Below are positions 34,280 through 43,798 of a DNA stretch of 64,000 bases, piece by piece (position 1 is the first letter of the stretch; each line of letters begins with the position of its first letter). Source of the DNA: Sphingoaurantiacus capsulatus. GTDB taxonomy: Bacteria > Pseudomonadota > Alphaproteobacteria > Sphingomonadales > Sphingomonadaceae. The stretch is taken from contig NZ_JBHRXV010000003.1 of the NCBI RefSeq assembly GCF_042648405.1, positions 248,001-312,000 of the forward strand, in the 5' to 3' direction. The notes under the pieces are model-generated. The model made no database searches, was not told where the DNA came from, and worked only from the letters and a program-made list of their open reading frames with translations. Made by a program: the position numbers and the translations under genes.

Positions 34280-34395
34280 ACAGGGGGATTGCTAAGTCGC
34301 CGCCTTCGCGCCTACGAAAAGGGAAGCCCCGCTGCGATTTGCCGAGCAAACGGCACCCGCAGAGCAGGCTTAGAACTTCGGAGTGGGAGGACTGA

Positions 34396-34653
34396 ATGGC
34401 CGAAAAGAAACCCAACGCGCTTCAGACCAAGCTGACCCCGTCGGCCGAGCTCGGCGCCGTCGTCGGCACCGGGCCGATCGCCCGTGGCGAGTGCGTCAGC
34501 AAGATGTGGGAATACATCAAGAAGAACGACCTCCAGAACCCCGCCAACAAGCGCGAGATTCTGGCTGATGCCAAGCTGAAGCCGATCTTCGGCGGCAAGG
34601 ACAAGGTGTCGATGTTCGAGATGAACAAGCACCTGGCCGGCCACCTCAAGTAG
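34396..34653 (+). CDS. SWIB/MDM2 domain protein
   Basis: An 85-residue protein that is almost entirely a SWIB domain: KLTPSAELGAVVGTGPIARGECVSKMWEYIKKNDLQNPANKREILADAKLKPIFGGKDKVSMFEMNKHLAGHLK. SWIB domains are best known from eukaryotic chromatin remodellers; in bacteria short stand-alone SWIB proteins are known, notably in chlamydiae and alphaproteobacteria, with a presumed DNA-associated role. A GGGAGG ribosome binding site precedes the ATG, and a strong terminator follows. Confidence 0.92.
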   Translation: MAEKKPNALQTKLTPSAELGAVVGTGPIARGECVSKMWEYIKKNDLQNPANKREILADAKLKPIFGGKDKVSMFEMNKHLAGHLK

Positions 34654-34695
34654 GATTTGGCCGCGCGCTGCCGCCAAGGCAGCGACGCCAACGAG

Positions 34696-34725
34696 AAAGC
34701 CCGGCTTCACCGCCGGGCTTTTTCA
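34696..34725. terminator. Terminator between the SWIB gene and the fimbrial operon
   Basis: AAAGCCCGGC and GCCGGGCTTT form a perfect 10-bp stem with a 6-nt loop, followed by TTCATTTT on the plus strand. It can also act on the minus strand for the convergent DUF4402 operon. Confidence 0.88.
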
Positions 34726-34745
34726 TTTTGAGGAGGAGCGCCGCC

Positions 34746-35756
34746 TCAATTGTAGTTGAAGGTGATGTTGATCGTGCCGTTGTATTGGCCGGTCGTCGTC
34801 GTCGTGGTCAGCGGGATCGAGCCGCCGATGCCGAAGGTGCCCGTTCCGGCTGCCCCCGCTGCCCCGCTGAGCGTCAGATTACCGGTCGGACTGCGCGTCC
34901 AGGTCAGCGCCAGCGTCTGCGAGCCCCCCACGCGGGTCAGCGTCACCGGGTTGGCCGGCGACACCGAAATGCCGATCACCCGCCCGCCCTCGCCATCGAC
35001 GGTGAACTGAGCGCGCGAGGCGGCCGTGCCGATCAGCACCGCGTCGCCTGCCGATTTGGTGCGCGCGCCAGTGGTCGCGTTGACGAGGATATTGCCGCCC
35101 GTCGCGGTGGGTTTGAGGATCGAGCCGAAATTGAGGTCGCTGACCTTGGTGATCTTGAGCGACCGGTAGACGGTCATCGTCGCATTGGAGTCGGTTCCCG
35201 GCGTTGCGGGTGGCGCCGGCGCGACCGAAACGCGGACGTTGATCTGCGACGTTGCTGCCCCCGACGCCGCCGCCGACTCATCGCCTTCGACCGGCAGGTC
35301 ACCGCCGACGAAGAAGGTCTTGTTGACGTTGCGGCCGATCGGCTGAAGCTGGAAGCTGATCGGGCTGCCGGCAGCGGGGGCGGAGACCAGGGTCGCGGTG
35401 CCCGATGCGACGGTGAAATTGACCATCGGGTCGGCGCGCAACGTCGAGGTGCCGGTGTTGCCGACCCGCACATTGACCGTCGCGCCATCGCATTGCGCCA
35501 CGGTACCGGTGCACCGCACCGTGACGGTGAAGCGCACCGGGGTCGTCGTGGTGATCCGCGCGCCGCCGCCGGTCTTGGTCACCGCGCCTGTGCTGGGGTT
35601 GATGGTGAAGGTGGTGAGGCCGCTGGTCGCCGCCGCGACATTGCCGAGCGCGAGAGCGGTGATCGACTGGATGGCGATGGTCTGTGCGGCCGCCGGGGTC
35701 GCACCGGCATAGAGCATGAGCCCGACCAGCCAGAGCAGGTACCGCAAACGCCTCAT
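34746..35756 (-). CDS. DUF4402 domain protein, last gene of the fimbrial operon (probable tip or adhesin subunit)
   Basis: A 336-residue secreted protein with a signal peptide ending APAAAQ. The C-terminal half (about 190-336) is a DUF4402 domain: LNFGSILKPTATGGNILVNATTGARTKSAGDAVLIGTAASRAQFTVDGEGGRVIGISVS and the closing GTINITFNYN. The N-terminal half is a Thr/Ala/Val-rich beta domain with two Cys that could form a disulfide. Its larger size than the two subunits at the operon head suggests a tip or adhesin role. The ATG at 35756 follows GGAAAG. Confidence 0.8.
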   Translation of the reverse strand: MRRLRYLLWLVGLMLYAGATPAAAQTIAIQSITALALGNVAAATSGLTTFTINPSTGAVTKTGGGARITTTTPVRFTVTVRCTGTVAQCDGATVNVRVGNTGTSTLRADPMVNFTVASGTATLVSAPAAGSPISFQLQPIGRNVNKTFFVGGDLPVEGDESAAASGAATSQINVRVSVAPAPPATPGTDSNATMTVYRSLKITKVSDLNFGSILKPTATGGNILVNATTGARTKSAGDAVLIGTAASRAQFTVDGEGGRVIGISVSPANPVTLTRVGGSQTLALTWTRSPTGNLTLSGAAGAAGTGTFGIGGSIPLTTTTTTGQYNGTINITFNYN

Positions 35757-35853
35757 CGCCGGCACTTTCCATTGCGGCGCCGCCACGCCTGAACCTCGTG
35801 AGAATAGATACGACGAACGAGGCCGCGAAGTTGCCTTCTATTTTTACGGTCGG

Positions 35854-38592
35854 TCATTGCGCGGGCTTCTCGGCGCGCGCGAACTCGACGGTGGCGAGAA
35901 CGTCGGGGACGAAGCCGCCGTCGGGCGGCACCGCGAAGGCGATCTTGCCCGTCAAGGTCATGCCGAGCCGCGACGCCTGCGCGGTATCCAGCTCGAACGT
36001 GTAGCGGCCGGTGGGCAGTCGCTCGAACACGACGCTGCCGTCGAATTCGGTGGTTGCCTCGGTCACCTTGCCGTCCTCGCGCACCGCGCGGACCTTCACC
36101 GACGAAAGACCGGTGAGGCGCCCGCCGCCGTCACGGAAGCGCACCCGCGCCAGCACCTCGCCGACCGGCTTCAGCGGGTAGAGAATCTCCGAGACGACGC
36201 CGGCGCGCGGCGTGAATTCGATCGTCGACGGCGGCGAGGCGACATAGGGGTTGTCGATATTGTCGAGATTGACCTCCAGCCGCGCCGTCGACGCATAGCC
36301 GAGGCCGGTGACGAGCGTCGTGCCGCTCTCGCCCGTCACGGCTTCCTCGCCACCGCCGGTCAGCGCTACGCCGGCCACAGGCTCGTCGATCTTGGGGTCG
36401 AAGCGGTCGTCGCCGTCGCGGTCGATGAAGGCGCGCAACGCCGCGTTGCCGCCGATGCCGGGGCCGGGGCGGGTCATCCGGTAGCGGCCGGCAAACGGGT
36501 CGTGGACGAGGCCGAAGGCGAGCTGGACACCCACCCGCCATTCGTCGCGCGGCGTCACATAGTCGCCGGCAAAGGACAGGTCGGCGAACGGCAGCCGCAG
36601 GATCGCGCTCGCCTGGAACGAGGTATCGCTGCTGCCGCCGAACGAGTGGCCGACGCCGAAGCGCAGCGCCAGCTTCTCCGAAATGTTGCGGTCGGCGGTG
36701 ATCGAGGCGGAAGTGACCTTCAGGTCGGGCACCAGATCATAGTCGACGGTGCCGCGCAGCTGCCAGGGCAGCCCATAGCTCGATGCCGCGAAGTTGCCGA
36801 CCCAGCGCTCGATCGTCGGCGCGCCGCCCGGCAGGGTGGTGCGATCGAAGTCGACACCCGCCGATAGCAGCATCACCTTGGTGGTGGTCGACGTGCGGAA
36901 GCCGCCGATCAGCGCCACCCGCCCGTCGGCGAATTCGTCACGCTGGGCGCGGAGCGAAAAGGGGAAGGTCAGGCCGAGGGTCGGGCCCACACTGAAGTCG
37001 AAGGTCGCCTCGCTGTGGCGGACGAGTTCGCGGCCGTCGCCACCCGTCGGTAGCGATTCGTCGATGAACCCGCCGCCATATTCGACGTGGCGAAGGATCG
37101 TCGACACGCCGAGCGGCGTACCGGCAACGCCGAGGCCGGCGGCACGCCCCCCTTCATCGTCATGGGCGGCATCGAGCTGCACCGCATAGCCGAGCAGCGA
37201 GGTGCGCAGGCCGAGCGTGCCGAGCTTGCGGTCGCCTCCATCGGTGGCGCTCGGTGCATAAAGCGCCATGCCCCCGACGACAGTCAGCGTCTCGGTAAGG
37301 CCGTGCGCAACATTGGCGGTGACGCGCAACGCGCCGACGCCGGGGTTCAAAGACAGGCCGTCGTCACCGCGCAGGTCGACCAGCGGCACGTCCTGCTCGA
37401 CTGCGCCGACCTCGACGGTCGTCTCGCCCTTGGCCAGCGCGCCGCCGGCGACGTTGATGACGCGCGTCTCCTCCGAACGCTCGCCGCGCGGGCCGTAGGA
37501 GACGATGCGGATGACGTTGACGCCGCGCACCAGCGGCACGCTGAGGAACTCGTATCGCCCCTGCACCGGCGTCTGCTGGCCGCCGCGCAGCACATCGTTG
37601 ATATAGAGTTCGACGTCATAGCCGATCGGCAGCTCGCCGCGCAGGTCAACGCGGTCGAACACACTGGTCTGTTCGAGCGGCGCGCTGGTGATCGCGATGC
37701 CGCGGCCGCCGACGCTGCGCGGGCCGAGCGCCAGCGACGGCGTATAGACATCCCCAAAGCCGAAGCGGGAGGCGCGCAGCGGCCCGAGCAGGCCGCGATC
37801 ACGGTCGCGCCGCTCGAAGGTGAAGCGCGACGCGGTCGGCCGCCCGCGCTCATCGGAGCCGACATAGCCCTGGAAGCCCATGTACAGCAGGTCGGCGCCG
37901 GCGCGGATGTCATAGCGGTAGCGAAAGCGCGGCGAGGTCGCCTCAAGGCTGCTTTCGAGTGCGATATCGAAGCCGGGCAGCGACCAGAGGCCGGGCTTGG
38001 TTCCCGCCCACAGCAGGTCCTCCTGCACGTCGATGTCGGGCCGCAGCTCGCGCATTCGGCCTGAACGCGCCAGCTTCGCCTGGATCGGCAGCTCCTCAGT
38101 GGCGGTCAGCGCGACGACCAGCGCCTCGTGATCGGTGACGATGCGCAGCGGCAGGATCTGCTCGATGAACTTCACGCTGAGGAAGATGTCGGTGAGCGCC
38201 ACGTCCGCCGCACCCGCTGGCACGGTGAAGTTGCGCCCGTCGACACGCGCGGTACCGGTCGCGAGATCGACGAGGAGCGAGCGCTGGCCATTGCCCAGCC
38301 GCCCGACGATCCGCCGTTCGCGCGGCAGCACATCGACATTCAGGTCGAGCAGGCGCGTCAGCTCGCCGATCGGCAGCAGCACGACGCCGTTACGCTCATA
38401 GGCCTGGATCGAATCGGAGAGCGTGGCGCGGTCGAGCGTCAGCTCGAACAGCAGCACTTCCTCCTCGGCGAGGTCGACGGCCGCGGCAGGCGGCGGGGGC
38501 GCCGGAATCGGATCGGCCGCGGCGAGCTGCTGCTGCGCGCGCGCGGGTACGGCCGCGGCGAGCAGCAAGGCAAGCGCGGCGGCCCGCTTCAC
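35854..38592 (-). CDS. Outer-membrane fimbrial usher
   Basis: A 912-residue usher with a signal peptide ending in PARAQ and a large beta-barrel part. The N-terminal Pro/Ala-rich linker is followed by barrel and plug segments including RESLLVDL-like strands, FELTLDRATLSDSIQAYERNGVVLLPIGELTRLLDL, TFERRDRDRGLLGPLRASRFGFGDVY, GGQQTPVQGRYEFLSVPLVRGVNVIRIVSYGPRGE, and a C-terminal carboxypeptidase-like domain (GVVSEILYPLKPVGEVLARVRFRDGGG). Ushers export chaperone-bound subunits and assemble the fibre. It overlaps the chaperone gene by 4 nt. Best match is the alternative/archaic class paired with DUF4402 subunits. Confidence 0.88.
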   Translation of the reverse strand: MKRAAALALLLAAAVPARAQQQLAAADPIPAPPPPAAAVDLAEEEVLLFELTLDRATLSDSIQAYERNGVVLLPIGELTRLLDLNVDVLPRERRIVGRLGNGQRSLLVDLATGTARVDGRNFTVPAGAADVALTDIFLSVKFIEQILPLRIVTDHEALVVALTATEELPIQAKLARSGRMRELRPDIDVQEDLLWAGTKPGLWSLPGFDIALESSLEATSPRFRYRYDIRAGADLLYMGFQGYVGSDERGRPTASRFTFERRDRDRGLLGPLRASRFGFGDVYTPSLALGPRSVGGRGIAITSAPLEQTSVFDRVDLRGELPIGYDVELYINDVLRGGQQTPVQGRYEFLSVPLVRGVNVIRIVSYGPRGERSEETRVINVAGGALAKGETTVEVGAVEQDVPLVDLRGDDGLSLNPGVGALRVTANVAHGLTETLTVVGGMALYAPSATDGGDRKLGTLGLRTSLLGYAVQLDAAHDDEGGRAAGLGVAGTPLGVSTILRHVEYGGGFIDESLPTGGDGRELVRHSEATFDFSVGPTLGLTFPFSLRAQRDEFADGRVALIGGFRTSTTTKVMLLSAGVDFDRTTLPGGAPTIERWVGNFAASSYGLPWQLRGTVDYDLVPDLKVTSASITADRNISEKLALRFGVGHSFGGSSDTSFQASAILRLPFADLSFAGDYVTPRDEWRVGVQLAFGLVHDPFAGRYRMTRPGPGIGGNAALRAFIDRDGDDRFDPKIDEPVAGVALTGGGEEAVTGESGTTLVTGLGYASTARLEVNLDNIDNPYVASPPSTIEFTPRAGVVSEILYPLKPVGEVLARVRFRDGGGRLTGLSSVKVRAVREDGKVTEATTEFDGSVVFERLPTGRYTFELDTAQASRLGMTLTGKIAFAVPPDGGFVPDVLATVEFARAEKPAQ

Positions 38593-39551
38593 GGAACTTT
38601 GATAGTCGTCCTCGCCAGCTGTTTGCCGGGCGCAACGTCATCGTCGCGGAACACGACCTCCAGCTCTTCGCCGGGGGCGGGCGCGCGAGTCAACTGAACT
38701 TGCAGGGTACGACGGGCAATCTCGGGATAGACGCCGACACCGCGCACGAACCCGAGCGGATTGCCCGAGCCGCGCTCGGCGGCGCCACGAATTTCAACGT
38801 TGCCGAAAAGCGAACTGGCACCGACGCGAACCAGATCGAGCGACAGCACCGGCGTGCGTCGCGGCTGCGAATTGCCGTCGGGCGCGATCTGCTCGTAGGT
38901 CAGCTTGACGTTCTCGACGCCCGCGCGCACGTCGGCCGGGCCGACGCGCAGGATCAGCGGGATCGACACGCCAAGCACCGAGTTGACCCGAAAGCGCAGC
39001 TCGCCTTCGCTCGCCGCCGCGGCTTCCTCGGCGGTGATGCCGGCATCGGCCGGGGGCACGGCGGTTATCGTCAGATGGGTGCGATACTCGCCCTGCGGCA
39101 CTTCGGCGGGCGCGCCGGCGCGGATGCGGATCGTCTGGCCCTTGCCCGGCAGCAGGCGGGCGCGGCGCGGCGTCGTCAGCATCATTTCGCGCGCCGACTT
39201 CAGCTGGTCGGCGACCGGCTTGTATTCAGGATGCTGCTCCAGATCCGACATCGGCACGATCTGCCCATTCGGCAGCATGATGCGGTCGATCAGCTGAATA
39301 TCGAAGGTGCCAGCATCGGTACCTTGATTGTAGATGTAGACTGACGAGGTGCGGCCGAGACTGTTGAAGACAACACGCTTCGGCGAAATGTTGATGTTGG
39401 CGCTGACCGCGAGGTTCGCGGGCACGTCGGGCGTCTGCGCAACCGCACCCGGCGCGGCGAACAGCGCCACACCCGCAAGCAGGCTGCCGGCAATGAGACG
39501 GGCGCGATGGCGCGCGAGAGCCATCCGGACGCTACGATCGACGCGCTTCAT
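38589..39551 (-). CDS. Periplasmic fimbrial chaperone (PapD-like)
   Basis: A 320-residue chaperone with a signal peptide (RLIAGSLLAGVALFAAPGAVAQ) and an immunoglobulin-like PapD fold: NISPKRVVFNSLGRTSSVYIYNQGTDAGTFDIQLID, TTPRRARLLPGKGQTIRIRAGAPAEVPQGEYRTHLTI, and SLFGNVEIRGAAERGSGNPLGFVRGVGVYPEIARRTLQVQL. It holds subunits by donor-strand complementation before the usher. It is longer than classic PapD (about 220-250), as in alternative chaperones. It overlaps the usher by 4 nt. Confidence 0.9.
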   Translation of the reverse strand: MKRVDRSVRMALARHRARLIAGSLLAGVALFAAPGAVAQTPDVPANLAVSANINISPKRVVFNSLGRTSSVYIYNQGTDAGTFDIQLIDRIMLPNGQIVPMSDLEQHPEYKPVADQLKSAREMMLTTPRRARLLPGKGQTIRIRAGAPAEVPQGEYRTHLTITAVPPADAGITAEEAAAASEGELRFRVNSVLGVSIPLILRVGPADVRAGVENVKLTYEQIAPDGNSQPRRTPVLSLDLVRVGASSLFGNVEIRGAAERGSGNPLGFVRGVGVYPEIARRTLQVQLTRAPAPGEELEVVFRDDDVAPGKQLARTTIKVP

Positions 39552-39653
39552 GCCACCCCCCGGCGGTACCCTCCACCCTGCCTGACGCAGGGCGTACGCA
39601 ACCTACAGCAGCGCCACCACCCCGGCAAGCGGCGTGGCAAGGCCGAATTTCAA

Positions 39654-40289
39654 TCAGTTATATTGGGCGACGACCGCCATGACGCCGGTGAGTTCACCCG
39701 AGGTGACACTGGCGCTCGCCAGCGTAACCTGCCCGCCCACCGCGAAGCTCAGCGTCCCGCCGCCGGCGAAGGTGCCGCCAAGAAATTGCGGGCCATCGGA
39801 GAGATTGTTGGTCGTCGTCAGCAGCGCGGTCTCCGCCCCGCCGCCGTTGCGCGCCAGATCGACCGTCTGCGGCACGGTAACCGAAATCGCCTGCCCCGCC
39901 TCGCCGGACACCGTGAAGGTCGCCTGCGCCGCGGCCGGGACCGCCGCGGAGAGCGACGTCACGCTGGTCCGCGACAGCGCGCCGGTCGGCCCCGTGGCCG
40001 CCGTCGAGCCGGTCGGCGCGACACGCGACGCCGTTGCGGTGGCCGACGCCGCGGAAGCTGCCGCGCTGCTGATCCCCGCCGGCGCGATGCTCAACGCCGC
40101 GGCCAACGGGGTCTGCAACGCGAAGACGAGGTCCTGCGAGCTGGTAATCGCCGCCGGCTGGTCGATGCGCGTCGTCGCCGAGGTGCGCGACATCGCCACC
40201 ATCGCAGACGACTGCACCTGCGCGAACGCGGGTGCGGTGACGGCGACAATGGCCATCGTGATCAGCGGACGCGGAACGGAAGCCTTCAT
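39654..40289 (-). CDS. DUF4402 fimbrial subunit, second gene
   Basis: A 211-residue secreted protein: signal peptide ending APAFAQ, then a DUF4402-type domain ending with the family closing strand VMAVVAQYN. The mature part is Ala/Thr/Ser-rich with paired beta strands. The ATG follows GAGG by 5 nt. Between it and the chaperone gene is a 6-bp hairpin (CCCTGC / GCAGGG, 39576-39592) that may adjust the ratio of subunits to assembly proteins. Confidence 0.82.
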   Translation of the reverse strand: MKASVPRPLITMAIVAVTAPAFAQVQSSAMVAMSRTSATTRIDQPAAITSSQDLVFALQTPLAAALSIAPAGISSAAASAASATATASRVAPTGSTAATGPTGALSRTSVTSLSAAVPAAAQATFTVSGEAGQAISVTVPQTVDLARNGGGAETALLTTTNNLSDGPQFLGGTFAGGGTLSFAVGGQVTLASASVTSGELTGVMAVVAQYN

Positions 40290-40355
40290 GGTTCCTCGCA
40301 TCGATCGGCGGCGAACCGGCGCAATCTAACTTGCGCCGGTTTCACCGACTATCGC

Positions 40356-40880
40356 CTAATTGTAGGCGACGGTGACGTCGAAATTGCCGGTATAGTTGCC
40401 GGTAACCGTCGCGTTGGTCACCGGGAACGAGCCACCGACGCCGAAGGTCGCGGTGCCGGCCGAGCCGAGCGTGCCGCTGATCGTGCCGGTCGCCGCCGAC
40501 GTGGTCGGGGTGACGGTGATCGTCTCCGCGCCGCCCGAGCGGGTCATGTTGAACGTACCCGGCACGGAGACCGAAAAGGTCTGTGCGCCTTCGCCGTCGA
40601 CCGTGTAGGTCGCGCGGCCCGAGGTCGAGGTGGCGAGCGCACCGCCGCCGGCGCCGCTGATGGCGCGCGCGCCGCTCGTCGCGTCGATGGTGACGGTGTT
40701 GGTGCCGACAGCGGCCGACCGGACGACCGAACCGAACGCGATGTCGGTGTTCTTGGTCAGGGTGATCGCCTGGACGACACGGCCCGTGCTGGTCGTCGAC
40801 TGAGTAGCCGAGGCCTGCGCGAACGCGGCACCCGACGTCGCCGCCATCGCAACGGCAGCCGCAAACGCAATCTTATTCAT
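40356..40880 (-). CDS. DUF4402 fimbrial subunit, first gene (probable major pilin)
   Basis: A 174-residue secreted protein with a signal peptide ending GAAFAQ and a complete DUF4402 domain: NTDIAFGSVVRSAAVGTNTVTIDATSGARAISG, ATYTVDGEGAQTFSVSVPGTFNMTRSGGAETITV, GTATFGVGGSFPVTNATVTGNYTGNFDVTVAYN. It is the first gene after a long upstream region, which usually marks the most highly expressed subunit. The ATG follows a GGGGGC tract. Closely similar to the other two DUF4402 genes. Confidence 0.85.
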   Translation of the reverse strand: MNKIAFAAAVAMAATSGAAFAQASATQSTTSTGRVVQAITLTKNTDIAFGSVVRSAAVGTNTVTIDATSGARAISGAGGGALATSTSGRATYTVDGEGAQTFSVSVPGTFNMTRSGGAETITVTPTTSAATGTISGTLGSAGTATFGVGGSFPVTNATVTGNYTGNFDVTVAYN

Positions 40881-41196
40881 AAGCCCCCAACAGCCTCCAA
40901 AAGCATGTCGACAGACCGGATGGCCGCCACCACGTGGATCTGCAAAAACGTCACCCGGCAGAATACGCCTTGCCCACGGAGCCCTTACATCTGCCCCGAC
41001 TACCGGAAAACTACGGTGTGGATATCCGATCCGGATGCAAAGAAACAGCAATTTAACGGCAGTTACTGTGCCGTAATCTTTAAACCACTGAATCTGAATG
41101 CAATTCAAAATGTAAAAAAGTGCAAAATCTTCCAAGCGGCGCTCATATTGACGACGTACCGTCGCCGATATCGAACGGCTCGCCGAGTCGCCGCCC
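40881..41196 (-). promoter_or_regulatory. Gene-free upstream region of the fimbrial operon, AT-rich
   Basis: No gene is supported here. The stretch 41000-41160 is clearly more AT-rich than the rest of the window and probably holds the promoter for the operon. A 6-bp hairpin ACGGCA / TGCCGT with a GTTACTG loop sits at 41056-41074. I see no clear -10 or -35 box I would commit to. Confidence 0.5.
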
Positions 41197-41223
41197 AAAG
41201 AAAGGGCCGGCAACCGCCGGCCC
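41197..41223 (-). terminator. Terminator of the two-permease ABC operon
   Basis: On the minus strand GGGCCGGC, a 4-nt loop and GCCGGCCC form a perfect 8-bp stem followed by TTTCTTT. It ends the ABC operon just after the second permease. Confidence 0.88.
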
Positions 41224-41262
41224 GAAGTCATGCATTAAGGGTCAGAGAAAGAAGTACGCAAC

Positions 41263-43761
41263 CTACTCGTATCGGAGCGCGTGGATGGGATTGGCGCGTG
41301 CGACTTTGAGCGCGTGGCCGACGATCGTGCCCGCGGCGATCACCATCGCCAGCAGCCCGGCACCGATGAACAGCATCGGGTTGAGCGAGATGCGCGTGTC
41401 GAAGCCGTTCAGCCAGTCACGCATCAGCCACCAGGCCACCGGCCAGGCGACGAGGTTGGCGATGATGACGGGCTGGCTGAACTGCCATACCAGCAGCCGC
41501 ACGATGTCGCGCGTCCGCGCGCCCAGCACCTTGCGGATGCCGATCTCCTTCGTCCGCCGCTCGGCGGTGAAGGCGGCGAGCCCGAACAGGCCGAGGCAGC
41601 CGACGACCACCGACAGCAGCGCGAACGCCGCAAAGGTTTTCGCCCGCGCATCCTCGGCTTCGTACAGCTCCTGGATGATGTCGTCGCTGAACTCCGCCTC
41701 GAACGGCACGTCGCTGGTGATCGTCTTCCACGCCGCCTCGATGCGCGCGCGCACCTCGGCCGGGTTGCCGTCGTAGCGCGCCATCAGGAAGGTGTGGCCG
41801 ATCTCGGTATTGAGGAACATGATCGGGTCGACCTGGTCGCGCACCGAGCGGAAGCGCGAATCCTGCACGACGCCGACGATGGTCACCGGCACCAGCCCGA
41901 ACTCATTGTCGACGAGGCCGGCGCGCAACGTCTTGCCGACCGCCTCCTGCGGCGACTTGAAGCCGAGGCGGCGGATGGCGAGCTCGTTCATCACCACATT
42001 GGTGCCGCGCGCCGCCAGCGCCTGCTGCGATTCAGGCGTCGCCGGGAACGGGATCGTCGCATCATCGGCAGGCCGCGACGGATCGAAATTGCGCCCCGCC
42101 AGCAGCTTCACCCCCATCGCCTGGAAGAAGCCCTCGTCGATCGGATAGATGCCGATGACCACCGGCTCCGGATTGCCGGGCACCATGATGCCGGTGTTGT
42201 TATTGTTGTCGGTGGCGACGCCGATGCCGGTGCGGCCGACGGCGGTCACGCCCTCCACCCGCTTGATACGCTCGGTCACCGCCTCGCCCTTGTTGATGAG
42301 CTGGTAGCGCGAGAGATTGTCGACCTGGATGATGCCGTCGCGCTGATAGCCCGGATCGGCGGTGCGGGCGTAGACGGTCTGCGCGTAGACGACCGCGGTG
42401 CAGATGATCAGCCCGATCGACACCGCGAACTGCGCCACCACGAGGAGGTTGCGCAGCCGCCCCGACCCCGGCGTTTCCGCCGACGACTTGTTCGCCTTCA
42501 GCACCATCGCCGGCTGAAAGCGCGACAGGAAGAAGGCAGGGTACAGCCCGCCGACGACGCCGACGACCAGCACCAGCAGCAGCACCGGTGGCAGGATGCC
42601 GCCCTCGCCAAGGTAGCTGGTTGCGATATCGGCATCGAGGAAGCGGGCGAAGGCCGGCATCAGCAGCTCGACGAGCGCCAGCGCGACCACCATCGCCAGC
42701 GCCGCGACGATCACCGATTCCCCGACGAACTGGATGATGAGCTGCCTCCTGTGCGCGCCGAGCACTTTCCGCAGCGCCACTTCGCGCGCGCGCTGGCTGG
42801 CCCGGGCGGTGGCGAGGTTGGTGAAGTTCACCACTGCCATGCCGAGGATCAGCACTGCGATGACCGCGAAGGTGATGATCGACTGGCGGTCGTTGCCCGG
42901 CCGCATCGCGCCGAGCTGCGCCTTGCCGAGGTGCACGTCGGCGACGTTGACCAGATGCCAGTCGGCTTCGTCGCCGGCGTTGAAGCGCGCCTCGCCGGCA
43001 TTCTGGTCGGGGATCGCGCGCTTTTCCCAGGCCGGGAGCTGCGCCTCGATCGCCTTGGCGTCGCTGCCCGCCTTCAGCTTCATGTAGACATGACCATTCT
43101 GGCAGCCCCAGCAGGTCATGAAATTCGGCTCCTGCGCCATGTAGCTGTTCATGTCGACGCGCACGATAGCCGCCATCGCCATGTGCGAATTCTTGGGCAG
43201 GTCCTTATAGATGACGCCGACGCGATGATCGGTGGTGATGCCCTTGCTGATCAGCGACAGCGTCTTGCCGATCACGTCTGTGCTGCCGAAGCGCCGGATC
43301 GCCTCGCCCTCGCTGAGCGCGATGGTGCCGGGATGCTCGAGCGCCTCGGGGTCACCGGCGACAACCGGGAATTCGAGCACGTCGAGCAGGTCGCCGTCGG
43401 TATACATATAATCTTCGGTCGACGAGGCGACGCCGTCCTTCGTCGCTACCGGTACCGAGGGGAGGACGTAGACCTCCTGCTCGATCTGCGGGAAATCCTT
43501 CTTCAGCGACTTCGACGAGATATAGGGCGTCATCTGCACGAACCCCGGATCGCCGTTCGACGGGTTCGGATACCAGGTCTGCAGCTGGTAGAGATTTTCC
43601 GAATTGGGAAGCCAGCGGTCGTAGCTGAGCTCGTAGCGCACGAACATCAGGATCATCAGGCAGGCGGCCATGCCGATGGCAAGGCCGCCGATGATGATGG
43701 CGCTGTACGTCTTGTTCTTGGCCAGCGAACGCAAACCCACGGTCAGATAGTTGCGCCACAT
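41263..43761 (-). CDS. ABC transporter permease with MacB-type periplasmic core, second copy
   Basis: An 832-residue FtsX/MacB permease: an N-terminal transmembrane helix (YSAIIIGGLAIGMAACLMILMFV), a large periplasmic MacB_PCD domain, a first FtsX module near residues 290-410, a second periplasmic domain and a C-terminal FtsX module (AFALLSVVVGCLGLFGLAAFTAERRTKEIGIRKVLGARTRDIVRLL, then AGTIVGHALKVARANPIHALRYE). It is a paralogue of the gene just upstream, with nearly identical C-terminal halves. The two probably form a heterodimer. The substrate is unknown. Confidence 0.92.
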   Translation of the reverse strand: MWRNYLTVGLRSLAKNKTYSAIIIGGLAIGMAACLMILMFVRYELSYDRWLPNSENLYQLQTWYPNPSNGDPGFVQMTPYISSKSLKKDFPQIEQEVYVLPSVPVATKDGVASSTEDYMYTDGDLLDVLEFPVVAGDPEALEHPGTIALSEGEAIRRFGSTDVIGKTLSLISKGITTDHRVGVIYKDLPKNSHMAMAAIVRVDMNSYMAQEPNFMTCWGCQNGHVYMKLKAGSDAKAIEAQLPAWEKRAIPDQNAGEARFNAGDEADWHLVNVADVHLGKAQLGAMRPGNDRQSIITFAVIAVLILGMAVVNFTNLATARASQRAREVALRKVLGAHRRQLIIQFVGESVIVAALAMVVALALVELLMPAFARFLDADIATSYLGEGGILPPVLLLVLVVGVVGGLYPAFFLSRFQPAMVLKANKSSAETPGSGRLRNLLVVAQFAVSIGLIICTAVVYAQTVYARTADPGYQRDGIIQVDNLSRYQLINKGEAVTERIKRVEGVTAVGRTGIGVATDNNNNTGIMVPGNPEPVVIGIYPIDEGFFQAMGVKLLAGRNFDPSRPADDATIPFPATPESQQALAARGTNVVMNELAIRRLGFKSPQEAVGKTLRAGLVDNEFGLVPVTIVGVVQDSRFRSVRDQVDPIMFLNTEIGHTFLMARYDGNPAEVRARIEAAWKTITSDVPFEAEFSDDIIQELYEAEDARAKTFAAFALLSVVVGCLGLFGLAAFTAERRTKEIGIRKVLGARTRDIVRLLVWQFSQPVIIANLVAWPVAWWLMRDWLNGFDTRISLNPMLFIGAGLLAMVIAAGTIVGHALKVARANPIHALRYE

Positions 43762-43798
43762 GGCCCGTCTCCCTCTCGTGACTATCCCCGGAAAAGAT

